Of a stretch of DNA of 64,000 bases, positions 56,298 to 64,000 are shown piece after piece (within the stretch, counting starts at the first letter, position 1; each line of letters starts with the position of its first letter). The position numbers and the translations under genes are program-made. The stretch is from Neptunomonas antarctica (lineage in GTDB: Bacteria; Pseudomonadota; Gammaproteobacteria; Pseudomonadales; Balneatricaceae). The notes below the pieces were generated by a model. That model ran no database searches and was not told where the DNA came from. It saw nothing but the letters and a program-made list of their open reading frames with translations. Where the stretch lies: NCBI RefSeq assembly GCF_001305295.1, contig NZ_LJSI01000028.1, positions 1 through 64,000 on the forward strand, given 5' to 3'.

Positions 56298-56747
56298 TTA
56301 TTGCATCATCAATATTGTTACTTCACTTTCATTATTAATCAACTTAATAACCCTATTATCCGTCTGTGATAATAATAGTGGCTTACGCAGTTCATTTAAC
56401 AATAAAAACTCCTGATTCATAATAACTTTTGAACAAAGTTTACGGCTGGATGCGAGCGATTCAATATGAAGATAAGAATCTACAATTTCATAACGCCCCA
56501 TAAATCGATTACAGCCAGAAAACCCGACTACTTCGCCGTTTATTTTAAAATCAATGTTTAATGACAAGTGATCCATCAACCCTCTCCCAGCAACTAATTT
56601 AACGCGCCAAGAGGTAGCATCCAAAGAGCTAACTGGATTAACAGGTAACGCTAACCGGGGAGCGGGAGCTGATGATATCGTTTGACAACCCACTACAATC
56701 AAGGAGATTGATAACACCCCCAACAATACTGTTGCTTTCCTTAGCAT
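56298..56747 (-). CDS. META/HslJ-domain lipoprotein
   Basis: A 149-residue protein with a lipoprotein signal peptide (LIVVGC, cysteine at 21) and a META domain: SWRVKLVAGRGL, then EVVGFSGCNRFMGRYEI, the pattern GFSGCNRFxGxYE being typical of HslJ. It should reside in the envelope; HslJ is a heat-inducible protein connected with novobiocin resistance in E. coli. The second Cys (in SRKLCSK) matches the usual disulfide partner. Confidence 0.85.
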   Translation of the reverse strand: MLRKATVLLGVLSISLIVVGCQTISSAPAPRLALPVNPVSSLDATSWRVKLVAGRGLMDHLSLNIDFKINGEVVGFSGCNRFMGRYEIVDSYLHIESLASSRKLCSKVIMNQEFLLLNELRKPLLLSQTDNRVIKLINNESEVTILMMQ

Positions 56748-56957
56748 TTAACATACTCCATTAAAAGACTACTTTTAAGCGGCGATGCTTAATATAAAAC
56801 ATCATCCAGAACCGCAACAATAACCCTGTATTTCTCAGGGTTATGTTTCATCGCAATGAATAATAAGTATTTAATTATTAGCCTCTGATAATCAAACACT
56901 TATATCTTAGATTTATAAACAAGACCAATAAACCATTTTATATTAATAGTTCAGTAA

Positions 56958-58151
56958 TTAAAGATCAATCACATCAAAAGCAACAACCGGATCAACATCA
57001 GCCGCATAATCCACACCATCGACAGTAAAGCCGAAGAGTTTCAGAAACTCGATTTTATATGCCGCGTAATCGGTCAACTCAAACAGGTTTTCTGTTGTGA
57101 TGGTTTTCCAGAGATCTTTACAGTGATCCTGAACATCATCACGCAGTTCCCAATCATCCATGCGAAAACGATTGGCTTCATCGATTATTCCACTATCGCC
57201 ATACAAACCCGTACGGAACAAACGATCCACCTGATCCAGACACCCTTCATGAATACCCTTCTCTTTCATGATTTTGAAAACCATAGACAAGTACAAAGGC
57301 ATCACAGGGATAGCAGAACTGGCTTGTGTAACAACTGACTTAAGTACGCCTACGTTCGCCTGTCCACCCGTAGCGCTTAACAGTGTATTTAACTCACCCG
57401 CTGCACGATCAAGGTCTTGTTTCGCTTTACCTAATGCACCATCCCAATAGATGGGCCAGGTAATTTCAGTACCGATGTAACTGTAAGCAACAGTCTTACA
57501 TTCGTCAGCCAGGACACCCGCATCCTTCAACGCATGAATCCAAAGCTCCCAATCTTCGCCGCCCATGACCGTGACGGTGTTAGCAACTTCTTCTTCTGTT
57601 GCGGGCTCAATTTCGGCATTGATGATGACATCTTTATTGGTATCAATAGCAGTAGAACGGTATGGCTGGCCTATCGGCTTAAGCACCGAGCGCACCACTT
57701 CACCTGTCTCTGGCATTTTACGTACCGGAGACGCTAATGAGTAAACCACCAGATCAATCTGACCAAGATCGGCTTTAATCAACTCAATAGCTTTCTGTTT
57801 AGCCTCATGCGAGAACGCATCTCCATTGATGCTTTTCGCATACAATCCGGCCTCATGCGCCATTTGTTCAAACGCAGCTGAATTATACCAGCCAGCGGTA
57901 CCTGTTTTTTTCTCTGATGCCGGCTTTTCGAAAAACACACCAATCGTAGCCGCACCCGAACCAAAGGCGGTCTCAACACGAGAAGACAATCCATAACCGC
58001 TGGACGAGCCTACGATCAAAACACGTTTTGGCCCGTTTTCAATGGCGCCTTTCTGTTTAATAGTTTCAATTTGGTTACGGACATTCTGCGCGCAACCAGC
58101 AGGGTGCGCTGTGGTACAAATAAAACCACGAATTTTCGGAGTAATGATCAT
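56958..58151 (-). CDS. fabV: Enoyl-ACP/trans-2-enoyl-CoA reductase FabV
   Basis: A 397-residue NADH-dependent reductase that completes each cycle of fatty-acid elongation. It begins [20 protein letters not shown], has the nucleotide motif [15 protein letters not shown], and the characteristic Y-x8-K active site in [17 protein letters not shown] (Tyr then Lys). FabV enzymes are insensitive to triclosan. It lies near acyl-CoA dehydrogenase, hydratase and ligase genes that break down fatty acids, but on its own transcript. Confidence 0.96.
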   Translation of the reverse strand: MIITPKIRGFICTTAHPAGCAQNVRNQIETIKQKGAIENGPKRVLIVGSSSGYGLSSRVETAFGSGAATIGVFFEKPASEKKTGTAGWYNSAAFEQMAHEAGLYAKSINGDAFSHEAKQKAIELIKADLGQIDLVVYSLASPVRKMPETGEVVRSVLKPIGQPYRSTAIDTNKDVIINAEIEPATEEEVANTVTVMGGEDWELWIHALKDAGVLADECKTVAYSYIGTEITWPIYWDGALGKAKQDLDRAAGELNTLLSATGGQANVGVLKSVVTQASSAIPVMPLYLSMVFKIMKEKGIHEGCLDQVDRLFRTGLYGDSGIIDEANRFRMDDWELRDDVQDHCKDLWKTITTENLFELTDYAAYKIEFLKLFGFTVDGVDYAADVDPVVAFDVIDL

Positions 58152-58228
58152 GGCTGGCTATAATCTCTATCAATTAATCGGAAATATCTGCGCCGTACCT
58201 TACCCGTTTATCGCCTCATTTAATAGCA

Positions 58229-58252
58229 AAACACCCGCATAGGCGGGTGTTT
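58229..58252 (-). terminator. Terminator after the acyl-CoA dehydrogenase gene
   Basis: AAACACCCGC pairs with GCGGGTGTTT around a 4-base loop. On the minus strand it is followed by TGCTATTAAATG. The stem is very stable, so termination is likely. Confidence 0.75.
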
Positions 58253-58291
58253 ACACATCACTGTAGGTGCTTAGCGTTTAATTAAAAGAAC

Positions 58292-60085
58292 TTAATTAAA
58301 CGAACTAGCCAAGTGCTCATCAGTGAAAGCCATAATAGAATCACTTCCAGCAGAAACCATCTGGGCATAGCTTAAATGGCGAGGCAAAATTTGATCAACA
58401 TAAAACAGCGCGGTTAATTGCTTGGTTTCAAGGTACGGATCGTTCTCCCCTTGCTCCTGCTTTTTAGCAGCGGCTAATGCTGCACGCAATAGCTCCCAAC
58501 CTCCACAAAGCGTGCCCATCATCATCATATAATTATAGGCAACAGCGCCCGGCAAATAAGGCTTATCAGCTGATTCTGACAGTATCTGAGTCGTCGCTTT
58601 TTGTGCTACGTCGACTGCCGCTTGCAATGCGGCGGCGGCTGCAGCAAAGCGACTAACCGAACTCGCTTCTGCAAGCGTGATATTCATTTCTTCTATCAGA
58701 ATATGCGCAACAACACCTTTATCACTTAAGGTTTTACGACCGATCAGATCCAATGCCTGAATGCCGTTTGTTCCCTCATAAATCGGTAAAATACGCGCAT
58801 CCCTGAAGTGCTGAGCGGCGCCTGTTTCTTCGATATAGCCCATACCACCATGTACCTGCACACCCAACGACGTGACTTCCTGTGCAACTTCAGTACACCA
58901 GCCTTTAACAATAGGGGTTAAGTACGCTGCACGTGCTTTCTCTTTTGCGGCCAGCGCTTTATCTTCGTAAGCATGTGAAAAATCTAAGCTGGCGCATGCA
59001 TCATAAACCAGCGCACGCCCTGCTTCAGTCAGGGCCTTCATAGTCATTAACATACGACGCACATCAGCATGGCGCAGAATCGGGCCCTCTGCTTCATAAC
59101 CAACCGCTTTACTCTGGATACGATCACCGGCAAACCATAGTGCCTGCTGGTAAGAACGCTCAGAAATAGCGACGCCCTGCAAGCCAACAGCCAGACGGGC
59201 GTTATTCATCATGGTAAACATGCACGCAAGACCTTTACCCGCCTCACCCACCAGATAACCGACAGCTCCTGCATTTTCACCAAAGGCCATCACACAGGTA
59301 GCACTGGCATGAATGCCTAATTTATGCTCCAGCGAAGCGACAGCAACATCATTGAGTTCGCCCAGCTCGCCATTTTCGTCAACCCTATACTTGGGAACCA
59401 GAAACAAAGAGATTCCACGCACACCAGCAGGAGCATCAGGCAAGCGAGCTAATACAAGATGAACGATATTCCCGGCCATCTCATGATCACCCCAGGTAAT
59501 AAATATCTTTGTACCGCGAATCAGATAATGATCGCCTTGCGGCTCCGCTTTAGAGCGAATAGCGGATAAATCAGAGCCTGCACCGGGCTCGGTCAGGTTC
59601 ATGGTACCGGTCCACTCACCACTGATCATTTTTGCCAGATAGGTATTTTTCAGTGCATCGCTACCGTTTAAATACAGTGCTTCAACAGCGCCCTGACTCA
59701 GCAACGGGCATAGTCCCCATGCCATATTAGCTGACTGCCACATTTCCATAACGGGTGTAGATAACGAATAAGGAAGCCCTTGGCCGCCAAATTCAGGATC
59801 AAATTGTAATGACCCCCAACCACCTTCCGCATATTGCTGGTAAGCCTCAGCGAATCCGTCTGGTATCATCACTTTACCATTTTCCAGGCGAACACCTTGC
59901 TGGTCGCCAACACTATTGGTAGGAGCGATAACCTCTGCAGACACCCGGCCTGCCTCTTCAAGAATCGCGCTTACCATATCCGGCGTTGCGTCTTCAAAAG
60001 TTGTCAATGCAGCCAGTTGTGGCATGCGTGATATGTTTTCCAGAATAAACTGCATATCTTTAACAGGCGCTTTATAGTCAGCCAT
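58292..60085 (-). CDS. Acyl-CoA dehydrogenase (597 aa, with C-terminal extension)
   Basis: An acyl-CoA dehydrogenase with the three usual regions: N-terminal helical domain, middle domain (MNLTEPGAGSDLSAIRSKA) and a C-terminal domain with the catalytic glutamate in PIYEGTNGIQALDLIGRK. An extra helical domain of about 120 residues follows, as in the long bacterial FadE/DmdC-like group. It oxidises acyl-CoA to 2-enoyl-CoA; chain length is not clear, and a 3-methylthiopropionyl-CoA substrate is possible. ATG with GAGAGAAGA upstream. Confidence 0.92.
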   Translation of the reverse strand: MADYKAPVKDMQFILENISRMPQLAALTTFEDATPDMVSAILEEAGRVSAEVIAPTNSVGDQQGVRLENGKVMIPDGFAEAYQQYAEGGWGSLQFDPEFGGQGLPYSLSTPVMEMWQSANMAWGLCPLLSQGAVEALYLNGSDALKNTYLAKMISGEWTGTMNLTEPGAGSDLSAIRSKAEPQGDHYLIRGTKIFITWGDHEMAGNIVHLVLARLPDAPAGVRGISLFLVPKYRVDENGELGELNDVAVASLEHKLGIHASATCVMAFGENAGAVGYLVGEAGKGLACMFTMMNNARLAVGLQGVAISERSYQQALWFAGDRIQSKAVGYEAEGPILRHADVRRMLMTMKALTEAGRALVYDACASLDFSHAYEDKALAAKEKARAAYLTPIVKGWCTEVAQEVTSLGVQVHGGMGYIEETGAAQHFRDARILPIYEGTNGIQALDLIGRKTLSDKGVVAHILIEEMNITLAEASSVSRFAAAAAALQAAVDVAQKATTQILSESADKPYLPGAVAYNYMMMMGTLCGGWELLRAALAAAKKQEQGENDPYLETKQLTALFYVDQILPRHLSYAQMVSAGSDSIMAFTDEHLASSFN

Positions 60086-60249
60086 ATGTAATCTTCTCTC
60101 TATATCCTAGCGGGAGACCAAAAGATTGACGCTTCATACTCGCATCAATCAGGGAATTCACTTATTCTAACATAAAAATATTATTCACTAAGGATTTACC
60201 CTAATACTTTGGGTTGAATTAATCATCTAAAGTTTGTTTCATTAATTTC

Positions 60250-60285
60250 AAAGATTCGTTCAATTTTAAAAAGATTCGTTCAATT
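60250..60285 (+). repeat. Two 16-bp direct repeats before the hydratase gene
   Basis: AAAGATTCGTTCAATT occurs at 60250-60265 and 60270-60285, exactly 20 bp apart, ending about 18 bp before the phaJ start. The spacing is close to two helical turns. Confidence 0.9.
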
Positions 60286-60302
60286 ATTATAGGAATTACA
60301 GC

Positions 60303-60740
60303 ATGCAGGAACTACACGGTTACTATTTAGAAGATCTGGAAGTGGGCATGAGCGCTTCTTATGCAAAAACAATTTCTGAGTCAGATGTTTATATGTTTGC
60401 CGGCATTTCAGGCGATAACAACCCCATTCATATCAATGATGACTACGCCAAAACGACGCCTTTCAAGAAACGCATCGTGCATGGAATGTTCAGCGCCGCA
60501 CTGATTTCTACCGTTGCTGGTACGCGCTTACCCGGGCCTGGCGCCATTTATATTGACCAACAGATTAAATTTCGTGCGCCGGTGTTTATTGGCGACACGG
60601 CCAAAGCCACGTTAACCGTGACCGAAATTGATCAGAAACGCCGCCGCGTCACTGCTAAAACAGAAGTCCATGTCGGTGAGACGCTGGTAGCAACCGGTAC
60701 AGGAATCTTTATGGTTGATCGCCGCGAGGCTGCAGAATAA
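60303..60740 (+). CDS. phaJ: MaoC-like (R)-specific enoyl-CoA hydratase, PhaJ-type
   Basis: A 145-residue hot-dog fold hydratase. The hydratase-2 motif is present as SGDNNPIHIND, with catalytic Asp38 and His43, followed by RIVHGM. PhaJ converts trans-2-enoyl-CoA to (R)-3-hydroxyacyl-CoA, feeding fatty-acid oxidation into PHA synthesis, which fits the phasin-like gene in this window. An alternative is a general MaoC hydratase not linked to PHA. ATG at 60303 with AGGAAT 7-8 bases upstream. Confidence 0.88.
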   Translation: MQELHGYYLEDLEVGMSASYAKTISESDVYMFAGISGDNNPIHINDDYAKTTPFKKRIVHGMFSAALISTVAGTRLPGPGAIYIDQQIKFRAPVFIGDTAKATLTVTEIDQKRRRVTAKTEVHVGETLVATGTGIFMVDRREAAE

Positions 60741-60987
60741 TCGAGTTCAGATGATAACAGGACCGGAAATATCACTATTTTCGGATACCTGTTTTTTCAA
60801 GCAGATTTTCAAACAAATTTTTAAACAAAAGACCCTGTCAAAGAAAACAACCGATATCTTTCAACACCTCAACTTGCATACACCGCGGCACCCCTTCCGC
60901 TATCGTATGTAATTCCATACTCTGGCCATTGAGAAAGCTTGCAAGGGCTCACAATAAATTATTAGCACTCAACATAGGAAATAATAT

Positions 60988-61161
60988 ATGTCGACTAATA
61001 AGCCATCAGCTTTAACCATTGCCATAGTAACCGGAGTACTTACGATTCCAGGTACCGCATCAGGAAGCATTATAAAGAGTTTTGCTGACATTAACCTCGA
61101 GCGCACAAAAATGATGTTGATATCTTCGTATCTGGAACAGACAATGCTAACTAAGTCTTAA
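60988..61161 (+). CDS. Small membrane-anchored hypothetical protein (57 aa), possibly truncated
   Basis: A 57-residue frame with AGGAAAT about 6 bases before the ATG. It has a weak hydrophobic N-terminal segment (ALTIAIVTGVLTIPGTASG) followed by SIIKSFADINLERTKMML and a short helix. I recall a family of short proteins with a membrane helix followed by WDxxLERxKxxxxLV; this one lacks their C-terminal helix, so it may be cut short by the TAA. Function unknown. GC and codon use do not stand out. Confidence 0.4.
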   Translation: MSTNKPSALTIAIVTGVLTIPGTASGSIIKSFADINLERTKMMLISSYLEQTMLTKS

Positions 61162-61473
61162 GTAAGCCTAAGCGTTCTGGAGCAGGAAAACTAAAAGCCT
61201 GGGATAGCCTTTATACAAAGAAATACAATTATCAGCACTGAAGGGGGAAACAACGATTGTCATGGACTTTAATCATGATGAATGTACAGAAAAATAATCC
61301 ATTGCAAATAGATTAGGTAGTGTTTTTCGATTACCGGAGAGAGTATTCGTGCAAAATAAGCACTACCTGAGATTGTTTACTCTCAGTTTTTTACGAAAGA
61401 TATATGCTTAATCTCATTCAACAGCAAAACATCCAGGGAAGGGAGATCCCATCCCATTTCCCTAAGCTCATAA
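61162..61473. other. Noncoding stretch between the 57-aa frame and the ligase terminator
   Basis: No gene recognised. It contains an 8-bp inverted pair, AGGTAGTG at 61315-61322 and CACTACCT at 61361-61368, which is too short to identify as a mobile-element end. Two small runs of T occur at 61323 and 61390. Confidence 0.4.
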
Positions 61474-61497
61474 AAAAACGGCCTTTTGGCCGTTTTT
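61474..61497 (-). terminator. Terminator after the acyl-CoA ligase gene
   Basis: AAAAACGGCC pairs with GGCCGTTTTT around a TTTT loop, ending about 19 bp beyond the ligase stop. T runs lie on both strands. Confidence 0.9.
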
Positions 61498-61515
61498 ATG
61501 AACAGCTATTATTAT

Positions 61516-63150
61516 TTACTTTTCATTAGCCTGATCACGCAACAGGAACTTCTGTATTTTGCCGGTCGAGGTTTTTGGCAAATCGCCAAAAATAACTTTT
61601 TTAGGCGCTTTGAAACGTGCCATATTATCGCGACAGAACGCGATAATTTCTTCGGCGGTTACCTCCTCACCCTCTTTTACCTTGATGAAGGCACAAGGCA
61701 CCTCGCCCCATTTCTCGTCCTGCTGTGCAACAACGGCCGCTTCCATAATCGAGCGGTGACGATAAAGCACATCTTCCACTTCAACACTGGAGATATTCTC
61801 TCCGCCGGAGATAATGATATCTTTAGAGCGATCTTTGATATCAATATACCCATCAGCATGCCATACCGCTAAATCGCCCGAGTGCAGCCAACCACCTTCA
61901 AAGGATTCATCGGTGGTGGTTGGGTTTTTCAAATACCCTTTCATGACGAGATTACCACGCATGAAAATCTCACCGATGGTTTTACCATCCTGAGGCACCG
62001 GCACCAACGTTTCAGGATGAGCTACCATCAGCCCTTCCTGCATAGGCACCTTAACACCTTGACGTGACTTGAGTCGGGACTGCTCTTCTGAAGTTTTGTC
62101 GTTCCACTCGTCATGCCATGCACACACAACAGAAGGGCCGTACGTTTCAGTCAGGCCATACACATGCGTGACTTTAAAGCCCATCTCTTCCATCCCCTGG
62201 ATAACCGATGCAGGTGGTGGCGCGCCTGCGGTCATTACCTTAACCTGATGGTTGATGTCTGCTTTCATTTCGTCAGTGGCATTATTCAGCATATTAAGCA
62301 CAATCGGCGCGCCACAGAAATGATTTACTTTATCCTTACGGATCGCATTGTAAATATCATCTGCACGGACATGGCGAAGACATACGCTTACACCCGCACA
62401 CGCCGCCAAACTCCAAGGAAAGCACCAACCATTACAATGGAACATCGGCAGCGTCCACAGATAAACAGGATGCGCTCCCATATCCCAGGAAATTAAATTA
62501 CTGACGGCATTAAGATAAGCACCACGGTGGTGATAAACCACACCTTTAGGGTTACCCGTAGTACCGGACGTATAGTTCAGAGTAATGGCATCCCACTCAT
62601 CTTCCGGGAGAGACCAGCTGTAATCACTTTCACCTTGTGCAATAAATGCTTCGTAATCCATCGCACCAATCAGCTCACCACCGTCGTAGTATGGATCATC
62701 GATATCGATAACCAGTGGCTTATGCTGAATCATTTTGACCGCTCTGGAAACCACTTCAGAGAACTCACGGTCGACTATAATTACTTTGGCTTCACCGTGC
62801 TGAAGGATAAACGCAATAGCTTCCGCATCAAGGCGCGTATTCATTGCATTCAAAACAGCACCTACCATGGGCACACCAAAATGTGCTTCAAATAGCTCTG
62901 GTAAGTTCGGCGCCATAACCGCGACAGTATCCCCTTTGACGACACCATTTTTTTCAAGTGCGCTGGCTAATTTAAGCGTCCGCGTATACGTCTCAGCCCA
63001 CGTACGCTTCGTGTCCTGATGAACTACCGCTACATGGTTTGGATAAACACTGGCAGCACGCTGAATAAATGACAGTGGACTCAAAGCAGCATAGTTAGCA
63101 GCATTCTTATCCAGACCCATCATATAAGGATTGTGGTTATTATTTGTCAT
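61516..63150 (-). CDS. Acyl-CoA synthetase (AMP-forming)
   Basis: 544 residues from the ATG at 63150, which has AAGGA 5 bases upstream; a GTG six codons earlier is an alternative. Adenylation motifs are present: YTSGTTGNPKGV (P-loop), VYGLTETYGPS, LHSGDLAVW and the catalytic lysine in KTSTGKIQKF. The C-terminal domain is complete. The enzyme is a medium/long-chain fatty acyl-CoA ligase or a 3-methylthiopropionate ligase (DmdB-like); the two cannot be separated by eye. It feeds the nearby dehydrogenase. Confidence 0.9.
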   Translation of the reverse strand: MTNNNHNPYMMGLDKNAANYAALSPLSFIQRAASVYPNHVAVVHQDTKRTWAETYTRTLKLASALEKNGVVKGDTVAVMAPNLPELFEAHFGVPMVGAVLNAMNTRLDAEAIAFILQHGEAKVIIVDREFSEVVSRAVKMIQHKPLVIDIDDPYYDGGELIGAMDYEAFIAQGESDYSWSLPEDEWDAITLNYTSGTTGNPKGVVYHHRGAYLNAVSNLISWDMGAHPVYLWTLPMFHCNGWCFPWSLAACAGVSVCLRHVRADDIYNAIRKDKVNHFCGAPIVLNMLNNATDEMKADINHQVKVMTAGAPPPASVIQGMEEMGFKVTHVYGLTETYGPSVVCAWHDEWNDKTSEEQSRLKSRQGVKVPMQEGLMVAHPETLVPVPQDGKTIGEIFMRGNLVMKGYLKNPTTTDESFEGGWLHSGDLAVWHADGYIDIKDRSKDIIISGGENISSVEVEDVLYRHRSIMEAAVVAQQDEKWGEVPCAFIKVKEGEEVTAEEIIAFCRDNMARFKAPKKVIFGDLPKTSTGKIQKFLLRDQANEK

Positions 63151-63359
63151 CTTATCCTTTTCACTCACTGTTGAGTTATAAACACCTAAAGGCTTTGCGA
63201 GTGCAGTAGCAGCATCTAATACGCCGATAAATAAGCAAAAACCCTTACTTAGTTATTATGATACGCAATTTCCCTTATTACACAAGATAGCCTAAAGTCA
63301 TACTATTAGCGCCGCAGTCTAGTCACGCAGACAGAACAGATCAGCACAAGAGAGAGAAC

Positions 63360-64000
63360 ATGCAGAAGACCACCGCTGAGGATCTTCAGAAATGCCGCGA
63401 AGAAGCAGATCGGTACCGCTTACTGGCCGAACAATCTACCGACATGATTTCACGCCATTCAGCCACCTCCGAATGGGTGTATATCGACGTAAACCCTGCC
63501 GTTGAAAGAGTGCTGGGTTACACGGTAGATGAAATAATAGGCACCAAAGGTTATGACCTTTTTCATCCGGAAGATGCCGATAATTTAATAAAACGGACAG
63601 AATCAGTCCATTATCGACGCGGCATGTACACAAACACATACCGCTACCGCCATAAAGATGGCCATTATATCTGGCTTGAAACGACCAGCCGCACTATCCG
63701 TGATGATCAGGGAACACCCGTAGAGATCATCTGTGTTTCACGTGATGTTACCGAGCGTGAAATGGCACAAAGGGCAATTCGACGCCTCGCGCGCGTTGTA
63801 GAAGCATCTAGTGATTTGATCATGTTTTGTAATCATGAATCAATGCAACTGACATATTTAAATGAATCAGCTTACCGCACACTCGGTAGCGAAAAAGAAA
63901 ATCTCGTGATTTTTTATCTTGATCAGATTTTTGATGATGAAATATTCAATACATTGGTTCAGGATGCCTTAAGCCATGCCGCTCAACATGGCACCTGGTA
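63360..64000 (+). CDS. PAS-domain sensor protein, truncated by the window edge
   Basis: A frame beginning with ATG at 63360 (AGAGAGA upstream) runs to the window edge, at least 213 residues. A short N-terminal helix (MQKTTAEDLQKCREEADRY) leads into a PAS fold: STDMISRHSATSEWVYIDVNPAVERVLGY, YDLFHPEDADN, YRYRHKDGHYIWLETTSRTI and VSRDVTERE. A second PAS domain starts near residue 135. The output domain (kinase or GGDEF) is beyond the window. There is no membrane segment so far. Confidence 0.87.
   Translation, partial: MQKTTAEDLQKCREEADRYRLLAEQSTDMISRHSATSEWVYIDVNPAVERVLGYTVDEIIGTKGYDLFHPEDADNLIKRTESVHYRRGMYTNTYRYRHKDGHYIWLETTSRTIRDDQGTPVEIICVSRDVTEREMAQRAIRRLARVVEASSDLIMFCNHESMQLTYLNESAYRTLGSEKENLVIFYLDQIFDDEIFNTLVQDALSHAAQHGTW

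Noticed and set aside
61315-61368. The 8-bp inverted pair as insertion-sequence ends
   Set aside because: Arms are only 8 bp, with 38 bp between them, no transposase and no target duplication.

Overview
The window looks like the chromosome of a marine gammaproteobacterium, most likely a member of the Oceanospirillales (Neptunomonas/Amphritea/Marinobacterium-like). This is inferred from gene content (BamC-DapA, Lon-HU-PpiD with tRNA-Asp, NfuA, RluA/RlmD, FabV, YgiQ, a phasin, a PaaN-type dehydrogenase) and from moderate GC in most of the sequence. No rRNA operon, CRISPR array, complete insertion sequence or prophage was seen.

Layout. 1-295: the 5' part of a phenylacetate-degradation PaaN gene. 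0.5-4.1 kb: a Bcr/CflA drug exporter, an isochorismatase-fold hydrolase and a sodium:alanine symporter. 4.2-15.2 kb: a complete C-P lyase operon, phnCDEFGHIJKLMNP, preceded by a candidate three-repeat Pho box. It encodes phosphonate uptake (CDE), a GntR regulator (F), the lyase core and accessory subunits (GHIJKL), and the enzymes turning the ribosyl intermediates into PRPP (M, P, N). phnO is absent. 15.3-17.3 kb: an Asp/Glu racemase, a LysR regulator without a usual start codon and a small conserved-looking protein. 17.7-23.5 kb: the housekeeping block ppiD, tRNA-Asp, hupB, lon, nfuA. 23.7-30 kb: a Kef-type antiporter, a strikingly GC-rich MFS gene that looks transferred, a GNAT enzyme and a PAS-GGDEF-EAL protein. 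30-33.2 kb: a TrpD2/YbiB-like protein diverging from rlmD-rluA. 33.3-40.4 kb: a 2-hydroxyacid dehydrogenase, then bamC, dapA, bcp, perM, a tusA-like gene and bepA. 40.4-43.1 kb: a TetR regulator diverging from a stand-alone, atypical trpBA pair. 43.2-46.5 kb: an accessory patch with a chemoreceptor fragment, a perfect 16-bp hairpin, two GNAT genes, an SDR and a transposase remnant. 46.5-58.2 kb: a DMT transporter, a PreP-like protease, a repeat-bearing phasin-like protein, a UbiH-family hydroxylase, two lipoproteins, YgiQ and FabV. 58.3-63.2 kb: lipid and PHA metabolism (acyl-CoA dehydrogenase, PhaJ-type hydratase, acyl-CoA ligase). The window ends inside a PAS-domain sensor gene.

No wholly new multi-gene system is evident. 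The features most worth a second look are four short, imperfect sequence duplications at gene junctions of the phn operon, the LysR gene that seems to start at ATC, the trpBA-TetR unit with a divergent TrpB signature, the exact 60-bp repeats in the phasin-like gene, the GC-rich MFS island, and gene remnants in the 43-46 kb patch.
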